From: Nematopogon swammerdamellus
Taxonomy: Eukaryota; Arthropoda; Insecta; Lepidoptera; Adelidae
NCBI GenBank assembly: GCA_946902875.1
Contig: OX336343.1
Location: forward strand, 15,919,596-15,983,595
Direction: 5' to 3'
Length of the DNA: 64,000 nucleotides
Within the stretch, counting starts at the first letter, position 1; every line of letters begins with the position of its first letter. The notes under the pieces were generated by a model. It was not told the origin of the DNA, ran no database searches, and saw only the letters and a program-made list of their open reading frames with translations. The position numbers and the translations under genes are program-made. Positions 51,830 to 63,708 of the stretch are shown piece by piece.

Positions 51830-53640
51830 TGTGTATGCGGAGCAATATTCATATACCATTATATCTCAATCTCCCACTCTTTATCCGGAATCTCCGGAAT
51901 TCATTTTTCTAGAGGTTACCCTTCATCACACGAAAGTTCTCCTCGGTGTATATTATAAGTCCGAACATGAATATAAATTTATTTCTCCGCCTTCGAACAA
52001 TTTCTAGAAACTTATTCCCCACAGTTTTCTAACACTGTTATTATGACTTTAATACATGTCTCCTGAAGGATGTTTATAGATCCAAAAAGCTTAAGTCACT
52101 AGTCTCTTCAGTGAATATGTTATTCTTCCTCTCGGTGCTACCCACCACTTTCCAAACTGCGAGCCTTCTTTGTTGGATCTAATACTAACTTCTTCCACGG
52201 CACATGTTACCAGATTCTCACATCACAATCCAGATTCTCACATCACAATTTAATCTTCCTATCGTACAAGGTTCGTCCTCCTAAGGCCACAAAGAAGATG
52301 TTAATGCAGCGTAACTTCAAAGGCGGATGGAACTTCTCAGGGAGGATGTTCGCAGTGTGGACTGGTAGACTTTCTCGGAATCCTCTTCCATTGATGTAAT
52401 GGTTGAGGAATTTAATGCCAAAGTCAGAGCTATGATGGCTAAATGAGACCGTGCCAAAATAAAACACAGGAGCGATAGCTCAGATGACAGTCTTAGCAAA
52501 TACGAGTTACTGAGGAATCGGTGTACGAAGATGTGTAGAGATGCTCAATAACGCCACATACGCTCCAATGTCAAACAATAGCACTCCGGCACAATGCTGG
52601 AAATTTCTTAACACACTCGTGATCGGCAAGCTGGCTACTCCAACAAAACCAAACATCAACATGAATGCATTGAATGCTCATTTCACAACTCCACCAGTCA
52701 CCATCAATGCTATGGTTATATCAAACAGTCTCCTTCAGCTTTCACAGCTGCCGATACCTTTATAATATATAACCCCCTAATGTATAACCCCTTTGTTTTC
52801 AACCCAGTCACCGACCGTGAAGTTAAGAAGATCTTTCTCTCCATTACCACCAAGGCAGTTGGAGCAGACGAGCATTGATATGCTGACGCGAGTGTTAGAT
52901 GAGCTGTTGCCCATTATCTTCTCGCCATTATCACGTATATCCTCAATCAATCTCTGGTAACAAGTTCGTTTCCTAGCATCTGGAAAAAGGCCTTTGTCAT
53001 CACTCTGCCTAAAACGTTCAATCCAGTTTCCTTTAGTGAGTACCGTCCGATTTAAATATTACCTGTCCTATCAATCCTGGAACGCATTGTAAACCAGCAA
53101 CTGTCTGGCTTTCTTTCTAATAACAACCTTTTGAGCCCAATGCAATCTGGATTTCGACCTTCTCACAGTACTGTTACTGCACTTGTCAGTCACTGACGGT
53201 ATCCGTCTAAGTATGGAAAACAAAGATCTCACTGTTATCGTGTTGCTTGATTTTAGTAACGATGACTGTTGGAGTAACCGTGTCCTACACTGGCGGCCGT
53301 GGACAGGAAAACGGAGTGTGGGAAGACCACCCGCCAGGTGGGACGACGACATCAAGTACGTCGGCGGAAAGCAGTGGTTCCGTATCGCTGAAGGCCGGGA
53401 GGACTGGAGGAAAATTTGAGAGGCGTATGTCGAGCAATGGACGCTTACGCGCTGACTGACTTGATTTTAGTAAGACCTTTAATGCAGTTGACTTTGACAT
53501 TATGCTGAGGTCTCTTAACGTATCTCCGGAGGTAATAGATTGGTTTGACTCATACCTTCCTGGTCACCGTGTTAGAATTGACAATGACTTCTCTGAATGG
53601 TACGATCTAACTGCTGGTGTTTATTCTATCCTCTACCTAC
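51830..53640 (+). mobile_element. Old LINE relic E (jockey/CR1-like), heavily decayed
   Basis: The plus strand holds an endonuclease piece at 51850-52000 (LYPESPEFIFLEVTLHHTKV, LLGVYY). A linker follows (CVEMLNNATYAPM). RT pieces come next: SFPSIWKKAFVITLPK, ERIVNQQLSGFL, VIVLLDFS, then after an insertion LDFSKTFNAVDFDIMLRSLN and VIDWFDSYLPGHRVRID. Many stops and shifts occur. It belongs to a different family from copies A-D. It is interrupted at 53260-53459 by an RTE fragment and breaks off near 53640. Confidence 0.8.
53260..53459 (+). mobile_element. 5'-truncated RTE-like LINE copy with 14-bp target duplication
   Basis: CTTGATTTTAGTAA is present at 53246-53259 and again at 53460-53473. Between them is 200 bp encoding RPWTGKRSVGRPPARWDDDI and GGKQWFRIAEGREDWRK, the C-terminus typical of RTE-type insect LINEs, ending in CGCTGACTGAC. 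The duplication splits L-D-F-S of the host LINE cleanly. Confidence 0.93.
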
Positions 53641-53651
53641 ACGCTGTCCAA

Positions 53652-53827
53652 AGTTTTCACCAAAGCGTCAATGCCTAGGTGTAGACGGGGGTATTTGTCG
53701 ATTTGGTAGGTATTTGAGCGTTGGTGAATACGTGTTGGCCGACACTCAAATACCTACAAAATCGACAAATACCCCCGTCTACACGTTGGCAAATGTCGTG
53801 TGTGGCCTTGACGCTTTGGCGAAAGTT
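53652..53827. mobile_element. 176-bp hairpin MITE
   Basis: The outer ends (AGTTTTCACCAAAGCGTCAA and complement ending GGCGAAAGTT) and the inner segment GTGTAGACGGGGGTATTTGT with its exact complement make almost the whole element a stem. The central loop is about 25 nt. No target duplication is evident. Confidence 0.82.
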
Positions 53828-54934
53828 ATGTCTAGTGGGTAGAAGACCCTAAAGTCAACAGCAATGTCAATATATTGTATTGTGGTATAGAAGGTGTCCG
53901 ATCGTCAAAAGGGAAGATTGTCGGCAGGAAGTCTGTCATGCGGATAACTGCAAAACTTGAGTACCGGCTTCCGTATTTCTCCTTTTATGATGTACTTGCT
54001 TCAGGCAGTCACAGATTAGAAAATTGTTCAGTTTGATCGAATACGGCGCGCCACGCCTCGTAGGTTTAACGAATCGAGAGAGTCGGTCGGTTTGCCAATT
54101 ACGACGACTGGCCGAATGTCTTAGTTGGCGATTTTTCTTATAAATTGCATTTCTCCATGGTATTTGCCGCGTCATCGAGTTCCACCTCATTCTTTCGCCC
54201 GCCGTCGAATTCGAGATCGAGGCGATTTTCACCTGCCGTCGGTCGACCGACAAAGATGACTCGGCGAAGCGTATTATAGCGTATCGTATATCGCATAGAG
54301 TTGAGTTCGCGTCAAATAAGCACCATTAATTCCTCGTTACGGCCAGGGTGAATGAGAAGTTACTTGGGTGTTTAAATCGATTAATGTGAAATCAAAATCG
54401 AGATCAAAATACGATTATATTCGATTAAAATTAGTGCAAATGACCTATCATCCTTGCTCGTAACCGTTGCTAAAGCATAAAGCACATTGCATATCGGTTG
54501 GTGTAAATGTTAACATGCACCCTATTCCACAATCCACATGCAAGTTACTTTCTGCGTAATATAAAACTGGAAGGAAGTGAACGCATCGATAGAAAGATAT
54601 TTCCGAGAGCACTTCGGGCCCGTAGACGCAGTGAGTGCCGCTCTACCTAACTGATATTAAACATTGTAAGAGAGCGTTTTATATTCGGAGCCGTTACGAG
54701 CCAACCATTCATTAAATGTTATTAGACGTAATATGGGACGAGGGTAGATTGAAAAAAAAATATACAGTGCGCCCGACGACGACGACGCTGAGGGTTGTTG
54801 TTGCGCGCGGCTAGACGCACTAGTGGCCTGCGCCGTGCGGAGCGGAGCGGCTACGCGACACGACTACACGCAAGTAATTTCGTAAGTTGGAACTGAACCA
54901 TTTTAATAAAATTAAAGAGTAGTGAGATTAGCCT
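53828..54934. other. Noncoding stretch
   Basis: (CGA)n at about 54776-54790 lies within a GC-rich patch to 54860. The 105-codon minus ORF at 53936-54253 is not recognised. Nothing else is supported. Confidence 0.4.
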
Positions 54935-55300
54935 GCGCATCGGGAAGGCAGTCCCCAGTCTCTGTTGGCGTCCTTGGACTCACGGCTCCGAGCCGTCCGT
55001 CTTGTTGGAGACGCGAAAATCACTGAAAAATCCTCAGAAAAATCACTAAAACACGATTTGTAGGGTCACCGAGTCTGTTCTACAGGTACTATCATGGACG
55101 CTGCTCGGAGGAACCGTCATTCCTTATTGCTATTCATCCAACCTAAACTTGGACGCCCTCTTGTTGTTAAAATTGGGCTTTTGAGGACTCGTTTCTCAAA
55201 ATCGTCGCACCGCTAGGGTGTGAAATTGACTGCTGGCGAGTGTGTTTCTCGATACTTTCAAGGTCGTCAAACGTACTTTCAAAGTCTTCAAACGTCGTAC
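54935..55300 (+). pseudogene. LINE relic F1, 3' (C-terminal) fragment
   Basis: Across frame changes the plus strand reads LASLDSRLRAVRLVGDAKI, FVGSPSLFYRYYHGRCSEE, TRFSKS and VFLDTFKVVKRTFKVFKRR, the C-terminal block seen in jockey-type LINEs, of a third family. It lies tail-to-tail with F2 (55420-55860, -). Strong decay means no function. The 3' limit near 55300 is approximate. Confidence 0.65.
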
Positions 55301-55419
55301 TACCAAGCTGGTTGGCGCTTCTATAGTCCGCAAATTTGCTGGTATGGTGCCTCACCGAGCGTGATTTCGCAAGGTGAAGTGAATTTGGCTGTTACGGATA
55401 CATCTGGTCCCTTGGCACA

Positions 55420-55860
55420 GCCACCCTTGCTAGTTTATATGTCTAGCCTGTTAATACGACGCTTGAAGACACCCAAGTTAAATGATTCGGGAAACACGCA
55501 TGTCAGAAGACATTTTCACACCCTAGCAGCGGTGCGACCAAGAAATGATTTTGAGAACCGAAGGGTACTCAAAAGCCCAATGTCGACAACAAAAGTGTGG
55601 AGATAGGACGGGTGACAGTGAACAAGGGATGCTAGTTCGTCAGAGCAGCGCCCGTGATACCTACTACCTGTAAAACAGCGAACCTACAAATCGTCTGTGA
55701 CTCAGAGACTCCAGACCATCTGTGAGTTTCGGATCACCAACAAGACGGATGTCTCGGCGCTGCTGTATCGATTCCAAGGACGCAAGCAGGTATTGGGACT
55801 ACCCTCCCAGATGTGGCTGCAGCAGTACTCCGTCACGGTCTGCGTTTTATACATTACTTA
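55420..55860 (-). pseudogene. LINE relic F2, 3' (C-terminal) fragment, tail-to-tail with F1
   Basis: The minus strand reads ASLESIQQRRDIRLVGDPKL, GLESLSHRRFVGSLFYR, YHGRCSDEL, LRFSKSFLGRTA and FNLGVFKRRINRL with frameshifts. It aligns with F1 in inverse orientation, so 54935-55860 is a large imperfect inverted repeat with about 120 bp of central sequence. No tail or target duplication is visible. Confidence 0.65.
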
Positions 55861-58129
55861 TTAGTTGTGTCGGCGGCGAGAAGAACGTCCTATTACGGCA
55901 AGGGATACCCGACTCCTGGGATGCTGGTTTAGTCTTCGACTCAAATAATTGTAATTATAGTGTAACATATAAGATACTAGCTGTGCCCACGGCTCCGCCC
56001 GCTCTCATATTTGACTTCTCTGCTAACCTCATACATAAGCCATTTAACGTGATGAAAAGTAAGTAAGTTAAGCCTAAGTTGATGGGAAGAATCAAGCTAT
56101 CCTTAGATTATTATTTTTTCATTAAAATCGCTTCAGTGGTTCTCGAGTTATAAGCGGACAGACAGACAGAAAGCAAACGTTGGATTTTATTAAAGGTAAG
56201 GAAGTTGGTGTAAGACATGAGCTGTGTGTGCCGGAAACTAAACGTAATTTAGCGTAATTCAGAAACATGTAGAGCTCGGGTAGAAATATACATAAGTATT
56301 ATTCGCTGAATGGTCTTCTCGGTAAATAAATACCTACCCGTCTTTGATAATATTGATCGATTATAAATTAAGGATTTGGCCTTGGTATTTTAACTTTCAC
56401 TTAGTGTCAGAAGGAACGTTAAGTGACAGATTCCCCATACGATATCTTTCACATTCTAACCCCAAGTGCCCGCTGAAATACCTTAATCAGATTCAGCGCA
56501 GCTCGGTTTTATGGACCCACCGGACTCACCTGCTCTAAGTGGTACCTACATCTATAAAACCCTAAAAATCTTTGAAATAACATGTTCCCGATGATGCCTT
56601 GTATTGTATGTAACATAGTTTTAATAGAAATGTCTCACGCAAACATTGCGCAACAACGCTCACTCATGTGTAGCGCAATAAACTCCTACACCGCATACGA
56701 GCACCACATACAAGGTTCTTTCTTTGCTTATTCGCAGTACGTTTATCTGGCGTCTGTCTGCGGCGCGCCGCCACCTGTGTCCAACGAATGCCGGCCGGTC
56801 CGAGCTATCTAATCTAGCCGAGACGCTGCCCGAATTCCAATATCCAGCCGCATGCTGCCCGGCGCCTCCGCCGCCGGCGCCGCTCCCTCGCCCGTGACCG
56901 CGGCCACCAGTCCACCCTCAGTCGGTAGCGACGGAGCCCAAATACAATAAGAAAAGAGGATTAACTTTGGACGTTTGTTTTTGGGGAAGCTAGGCCTACG
57001 GAACGGGTGACCGAGTTGGCATCGCTATTCGCTACGTACTCTATATGCTTGCCCATCATAGGTAGCTACAAATTGGAAAGATTTAGATTGACTTGGGAAT
57101 TCAAATATCGAGCAAGAAAGTTATTATCGTGTAATGTACTGAATGGAAAACAATTCATTTGTAGCTAATTCATCAATCACACTATCTTCCTAATATACAT
57201 ATTATCTTCATACTTTTTTCTCTGTAATAAATATAGTATCATTCATTGCTCTCACGGTGAGGGGCGGGTGACAGTGGCGATGCCGAGTCGTCGTAGTGTT
57301 CTCAAATAATTCAACAATGAACGCTGAATGTTTGCACCACAGCCCCACATACCTCGACGACGAACCTATCGACACACCATACCTTCACTGCATCAGTATT
57401 TTATTTACTGGCTCTTATCTATCAGTGTCTAACTACCCGCCCTACGCCCTGACGTGTATTACATCCTTGACCGGTCGTCGGCGGCGCGGAGGCGGCTGCA
57501 GTACAGACGAAATGTTGCGGGTGCGGGACGACGGAGGCGCAGGGAGGGGTCGTCACCTGCGACGACGCGGCGAGGTTCGTTAGTGAGGACGCCCTTTGAT
57601 TTTTTATTCATTCTGCTGGACAATGAGATAAAGCTGAACGTTTGAAGTCACCTTAAGTGCCTTCTTTGCCTTCCTTCTCTCCGCTCCGCGTCCCCGCGTC
57701 CTACACGAATGCACATATGCACCTTAGTCTCATATAAAAAGACACGCCGCCGCGCCCCGGACGGATCTTAAGGATAACGCGCTTTCCGCCTTTGATGATC
57801 GTTGAATTATTATTGGTACATGATCTACATCCACCGCATGTCTTGTAAACCATGAACCTAGAGGTAGGACTGGAAAGCGTATGAAAAAAAAATGTTTTCT
57901 ATGGATGGAGCAAGCCTCCGACTTTTGGAGCTCCGGTATTAAATTTGTTCTATATGTAGTACCTTCTTAACTTTGTATTTAATAATAGCACCTTTTAAGT
58001 GAGAATGTTGGTCATACACAGAGGGTTCCGTAGCCATATGTTACTTCTTGCACGTATAGCGAGTGTGCGCAGCAATCACGCGGTCGCACTCGCACGTAGG
58101 TATCCTGCGTTCGGCACTGCTTATATATA
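55861..58129. other. Noncoding; GC-rich islands 56755-56935 and 57460-57600
   Basis: 55978-56190 is a dispersed lepidopteran repeat (ACTAGCTGTGCCCACGGC to CAGACAGACAGAAAG). 57591 CGCCCTTTGATTTT and 57789 CCTTTGATGATC are TCF-like words. The ORFs seen are compositional. No gene is supported. Confidence 0.4.
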
Positions 58130-58745
58130 CAGGGTGTTCGGCACATCGACCGACAGATTTTTTTTGTAGGTAAGTGGGGTCATTTGCAACGTTTTGACCC
58201 ATGATACCTTTTGTCAGATGTCACGTGATATCGATACGATTTTTTTTCTTTATTTTTTGAAAATTACCAAAATCCCAGCTTTAACCCCTTGTAACTTTTT
58301 TGTTTATTACTTTATCAGCACGAAATAAAATTTATTGAATTTTACGATGTATTCTTGTTCTAGAAAAAATATTATTTGATGAAGTTAATACCATGAAAAG
58401 GTCTTATGACCTCCCAAAGGCCCGAGAACGAGCAAAAATATGACAGAATCTTAATTTCTTAATTCATTTTAAAAAAAAAACTGACATCAATTTGATTGCT
58501 TCAATTTCTTTTAAAAAGTTCGCTAGTTTATGCCCTTTCCAATGGTATACCACATGTCATACAAATAATTCACTATGTGGTCAAAATTAGGCGCACAGAC
58601 AGAAAAGAACGACAAAATTAGCGATAATTTGCAAGAGTGCCCGCGCAACCAGTACATGTTCTAAATTTGAAAATGCTTCCGAAAATGCTCAATACGGGAA
58701 GCGACCACCGATTAGTGCCCGTGTTATGTTATATGTATAGTGCCT
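58130..58745. mobile_element. Partial R6 element (TA-type inverted-repeat family)
   Basis: It starts TACAGGGTGTTCGGCACATC and follows the right part of 28117-29047 in inverse order, including GTATACCACATGTCATACAA. It ends without the second terminal repeat near 58745. It preserves the site occupied by the 214-bp MITE in the other copy (single TA at 58389-58390). Confidence 0.8.
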
Positions 58746-59258
58746 TGTAATAAATCAATTATGTGTTGCATAAGTTTGTTGATATGCAAAAGTAGTAGTG
58801 CTGTACTCGGAGTAATGAGCTAAACTCATGTTATTGAAATGAACATTAATTCTGCCGGGTGTCCCACGTACGACACCTCACCTCTTTTTATTGTTTGTTA
58901 GTTAGGATAACCGCCACAGAATATTATTTGTTGATTTGTGATAAAACACATTTCTGTGAAAATTTCAACCGACTGCCTATTAGGCGGACAGACAGACAGA
59001 CGTCTAAGGCTTAGTATAATAGGTTTCAGTATCCGTACGGTACGGAACTCTAAAAACCATAGAATTGTTCGTATCTCCGTCGCCAATTCGAAACAAATCA
59101 ACCCAGTCATCCATCTCGCCTCTTTCATTTTTGCTAATAATTTTCTGCTACATAGGTAACACTGTTTGTTAAGTTTTAATGTAATTAGTCGCGTTATGAA
59201 ATCGTATCAGTTGCGACGAGCAAAGTGAAGCTCAAAGTTTAACTGAAAGTTCAATCGC
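58746..59258. repeat. Noncoding; R1 fragment 58940-59060
   Basis: TTCTGTGAAAATTTCAACCG, GGACAGACAGACAGACG and GGTACGGAACTCTAAAAACC match the end of R1. Confidence 0.65.
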
Positions 59259-59268
59259 CATCTGCGAA

Positions 59269-59405
59269 GACGACATCAAGTACGTCGGCGGCGGAAACCA
59301 GTGGTTCCGTACCGCTGAAGGCCGGGAGGACTGGAGGAAAATCGGAGAGGCTATGTCCAGCAGTGGGCGCCGAGGTGGACGCTTACACGCTGACTGACTG
59401 ACTGA
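59269..59405 (+). mobile_element. Short RTE-like LINE 3' copy with 10-bp target duplication
   Basis: CATCTGCGAA at 59259-59268 and 59406-59415 flanks 137 bp that encode DDIKYVGGG and FRTAEGREDWRKIGEA and end GCTGACTGACTGACTGA. Same family as 53260-53459. Confidence 0.92.
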
Positions 59406-59415
59406 CATCTGCGAA

Positions 59416-62400
59416 CGGTTGCTGACAAGACAACCGACGACGGCGACCCACGGTGGAGCAGTCAGCACTGGACACCGTCTACTAGCTAGACAGTAGGTAG
59501 ACACTAGCATGGCGTACACTATTAGTATAAGCCGCAGTTTTGTCTCTGAACTCAAAGGAGCTCTCAGTCAAATGATCGTGCGTTCGTGGAGGCCGCACGC
59601 GGCGCGGCGCGAGCGGCACGAGTTAGGCGGCGCGGGGCGGGGCGGTGGCTGAGGCCAGCCAGAGGAACCGGATGTTTGCGGCAAGTTCGCGAGTGCTCTC
59701 CGCGCACCGCTAATTAATCGCGTGTCCAAGCTACTCCCTGCACTTTGACGCTTCGGAAACGTTCAACAGTGTTGCAATTGTTTTTCAACGTGGTTTTGTT
59801 GTCGTCCCCTCGCAGTGGGGAGCTGTATCGAGGGTGGGGTTTAACGCTACCGCAAATCATTATAAACCAATCACGGCGGAAATTACCACTGAAAATTCGT
59901 GGCTTCTTAGAACTAATTGGATTGTATTGTATGAACCAGAAAACGGGAGTCAATCTGCTGATCCAGATAAAATAAAGTGGAGGTCGTATACAACGTGAAC
60001 CGCTTAGGTGCGCTACGGTCACGTGTGACCCGACCACGCGCTCACGTGACCGATCTCTCACCCTGTATCCCGCCCGCGCCCGCGCCGCCCGCCCCGCCTA
60101 CAACGCGTCGCTTCGCTCCGTCTCGCCGGGCGGCGTGTCGTCGCGTCGTCGCCGCGTACAGCCACCCGCTGCGAGCTGTCGGGAAAATCATCTCACGCCA
60201 CAATGATCGCCTCATTTCGTATAGCAGGCAGAAGAGTTAAAACCTTTTAAACAAGAATACCGAGCGCTCTAATAGGGACGGCGACGACGACGTGCCGGCG
60301 ACGTCTCTATGCGCTGTCGGGCCGAGCCGCTGACTGGTGGGTATTGTTGTCGGAACGAGTGTATTCAAGAGAGGTTCCCATTAAAGATAAATACATGTTT
60401 TTACTCCACTGCAGCAGACATATTTCTAAAATAATTTCTCATTGCAGATGCATATCGATGATACAAATACGCCCCTCACCACAGCAGGCAGTAGAAATAC
60501 TCAAGGCGTTTCTTCCCTAGAACTCTAAAATGAGATATGGCAGCTTCCGAGATGGAAAACGTAGTGCAAGGAAAGTGTTGCAGCACCACAAATTAGATCC
60601 CGACGTCAATGCGTAGCATTAGTTCCATATCACAGTAATGTCTATATTCCATACTCGTATGTGGACACCTGTAGAGAAATTCCAGGAGAGAACTCAATCC
60701 AACGTATCCCGTATTAGGTTATAGTCTGCACTTTCTCTTAGTGCTGAAAGCAATTTGTTCGAAACTGGGCTGCACTTTCTTTATTTCTACGTTCCGATGT
60801 TCTTGTGAAAGGTGTACACTGAAGTACGTCCGTTTTAAAACGAAATTGAGTCAGGAGATAAGATTTTGCCTTTAATGTGATAGTGTCTTGTTCGTTTATC
60901 CTTAGAAAGGCGCATCGTTCATCTCCGCTTTTCTAGCAGGTAATCTACGATGACAATAGATCTATTCATGCGCGGCTGAGTCGGATCATGCTGGCCCCCG
61001 ATTCGGCCGATCGTGTCTTTTCGGTCGCTCAGCACAAAGGATCCCTTTTAAATGACTCGATGTATCGAAAGAGTAATATTTGGCGGTCGGTATGAAACCT
61101 CCTCTAAAACTGGCCGTCGAAATAATCATAACGATCAAACACTGCGCAATGCGCTAATAACTCTGCGTTTAGCACAAAGTGAATAATAATGGGTGCCCAT
61201 TCCCATTCCACGTTATGTTACCAATAGTTAATGTTAGAGAAGCTTTTGTTGCACGGATTTTAAATAACCGATGCGGTACCAAATGATTCAGAAAGAGAGA
61301 TACGAGCAAAATTGTATTCGTCGTGAAACTATTCCACGCGTTCGTGACATGGTTTTAAATTGACTGGTAAAATGGTGATGGAAATGCGCGGGACACCGCA
61401 GCAGATTGTATCGGAGGGGATGACAGCATTGCATTTTTGAATGGCGTAGCATTGCATTTTTGAATGGCGTATCGACGTGCTGCGGTCTGCGGCGCGCTCG
61501 GCGGCCGCTATCTAGTCGCTCGATTGAACTGTCATTTGCCATCCTTATATCAGACTTTTTCAATACTTTAAACTCTTCCCCTAAAATCATTGAACAAGTT
61601 AGCGTAAGCAGTTTCAACAAGAATATTGTGATGTACTTCGTCGTCGTTTTAGGGTTCCCTTAATAATTTTTAACAGGAGCCCTAAGGTATTAAATAAACC
61701 TTTGCCCGTTCATTAGTGCCTATCTGACACACACGTACGGACTTTTTTGTAGTATCAGGGCGACCGTCACTTCGACAAGAACCCGGATCTAAGGTACGGA
61801 CGGACGGACACATTCAGAAGACGTGCCTGCGTCTACAGCTGATGAAGACAGGGCGTTGCGTGTCGGCCTCGGCTCGTCGGACGTCGGGGGACGAGGTTAA
61901 ACGAACCGACAAATGGGAACTGCTGTTCTGCCGATTGCGATTTCTCGAGCGATTGTATCAACGTTCCACTAAAAGTGTTTGTAACCTGCAGTTGTAGGTA
62001 CGAGTATTAGATTAGCACAGTTCAAATTATTGTTGTGAAACTCGTTGGATCGTTGTGATGGAGGTTCATAACGAATTTCCTAATGTATACTGATAGACCG
62101 ATGTACATGCCTACCTTTTTCTTTCTGATACATTTGAATTCGTCAATTTCATTATAAACTCTTTCAGATTATACGATACCGATATCAATCTAACTCAAAA
62201 CCATTCACCACACCTCAAACTATTAAGTGGTGTTTTTATTATTTGAGTCGCGGATCAGTCCTGCGATGGATCTGGCTGGGGACACTGCATGGATTTCCAA
62301 CAGCGAGAGCCGGCGGGATTCCTCCACCGCCGCCGCCGCCCTTCAGCGCCGCCGTGAGCTGTCACTCGCACGTCCGGCCCCCATTTGCAAGTGAAATCCT

Positions 62401-62904
62401 CAGAGTCGTCGCGCTTCATCTGTTCAGACAATTTCCTGGAGGCTGCAGCGCACGGGCTGGGCTACGTACGCGGGACACGTCGCGCGTGAAATAGCCACGT
62501 GTAATGCGGCCCCGAGCTACCTACCCACTCGCCCCCGCCGCCGCGCCGCCGCCGCGAGGGCTGTTAGCTGGATGGAGCTACCGGCTCAATTGAAGAGCAC
62601 TCAACCGATCGAATTTTAAAGAGACTCAGCGAAGTGCTTTGCATTTACATTTCTATTGTTGTTTAGATATAGGCAGATTTAAATGTACACCAATTCGTCA
62701 GGAGTCGATTGTCGAAATTACTGTGGAGTAGGTGAATTGGATACGGTCATTGAGCTATAACTTATAGAGAAGTCGCTACTAAGAAAGAATCAGTGAATTT
62801 TTATCACATCAACCTGAGGTATGAGGGGAAAAGTAGTGCGGTGAGCGAGCGGGGAAACGCAGGGTTAGCGGTGATAGGTAGGTGGACTTTGTTTATTATA
62901 AGTA
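59416..62904. other. Noncoding; GC-rich islands 59580-59680, 60000-60180, 62300-62570; short duplication 61428-61469
   Basis: GCATTGCATTTTTGAATGGC plus GTA is directly duplicated (about 61425-61470). TTTCTCATTGCAG at about 60437 is a good splice-acceptor match, but the following frame stops after 26 codons. No gene is supported in this 3.5 kb. Confidence 0.4.
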
Positions 62905-63025
62905 CCTGGGCGACCGAGCTTCGCTCGGCGTCTACACCTATCTAAATAGACTTGAAAAAAAGAACATTATCTAAATACCAAATTTCATCCAAATCGTTAG
63001 AGTCGTTTCCGAGAAACCAATTATA
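62905..63025 (-). repeat. Dispersed repeat, family R5
   Basis: GGGCGACCGAGCTTCGCTCG and TTTCATCCAAATCGTTAGAG are the reverse of 15592-15705. Confidence 0.72.
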
Positions 63026-63029
63026 TATA

Positions 63030-63536
63030 AGGTCTTTCAAAATTAGTTCAGAGTACGCTAAGGGGGGGGGGGGGGGGGGGGGGGGTTCTGTATCGGAAAT
63101 AGATCACTTTTGAAGAACAAAGGATTTTTTTTTACAAAAAAATTTTTTTTTAATGTTACATGTGAAAAAAAAAATTTAGTAATCGTTTCAGTTTCATGCC
63201 AGGAACAAAAAAGTCTTCCAACACATAGATCTCTTTTTTTCAGAAATTGTGAAAAACCACAATTTTAGTTTTATTAGTATGGAATAGAAAGAATTTGATT
63301 TTTTTTACCATCTTACACGTGTTAGATCATAATGGTGATGAAGAATTTTTTGTTACTGTTATGAAACTGAATTGATTAGGCTATAAAAATCAACCACCTA
63401 TTTTTTTATTTAAATACATAAAAAAATATTTTACATAAAAAAAAAGCCCAAGGTCCAAAAAAATTTATATAGGTTTTACTCCCTATATGATACAGAACCC
63501 CCCCTTAGCGTACTCTGAACTAATTTTGAAAGACTT
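63030..63536. mobile_element. Inverted-repeat element with long G-tract in one terminal repeat
   Basis: AGTCTTTCAAAATTAGTTCA, GAGTACGCTAAGGGG at the left and the exact complement at the right form about 50-bp ends. The left has 24 G where the right has only 7 C. The flanks are TATATA-rich, so the target duplication cannot be fixed. It is inserted at the edge of the R5 copy. The interior is AT-rich and noncoding. Confidence 0.85.
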
Positions 63537-63618
63537 TATATTATATATAAATATTATATACAAGTTTAGCTCACTTAAAGTAATCTCACTTCTCACTAAT
63601 ATCATAAATGTGAAAGTA

Positions 63619-63650
63619 TGTTTGTTTGTTTGTTTGTTTGTTTGTTTGTT
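63619..63650. repeat. (GTTT)n microsatellite, about 8 units
   Basis: A perfect TGTT/TTTG run leads into a repeat containing GCCTGAACGGCTGGACGGAT, probably a dispersed repeat with a microsatellite end. Confidence 0.93.
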
Positions 63651-63708
63651 CCTCTTTCACGCCTGAACGGCTGGACGGATTTTGACGAAACTTTGTATAG
63701 TGGTAGTG

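Noticed and set aside
53936..54253. 105-codon minus-strand ORF
   Set aside because: No domain, no repeat copy, no promoter or conservation evidence; probably chance.
55172..55581. A 410-bp MITE with ATTGGGCTTTTGAG inverted ends
   Set aside because: Both ends translate as LINE C-terminal sequence (R-F-S-K-S, V-F-K-R-R), and the inverted homology extends well beyond them to 54935 and 55860. It is better explained as two tail-to-tail LINE fragments.
60430..60530. Coding exon after the TTTCTCATTGCAG acceptor-like site
   Set aside because: The frame stops after about 26 codons without a donor, and nothing matches a family.
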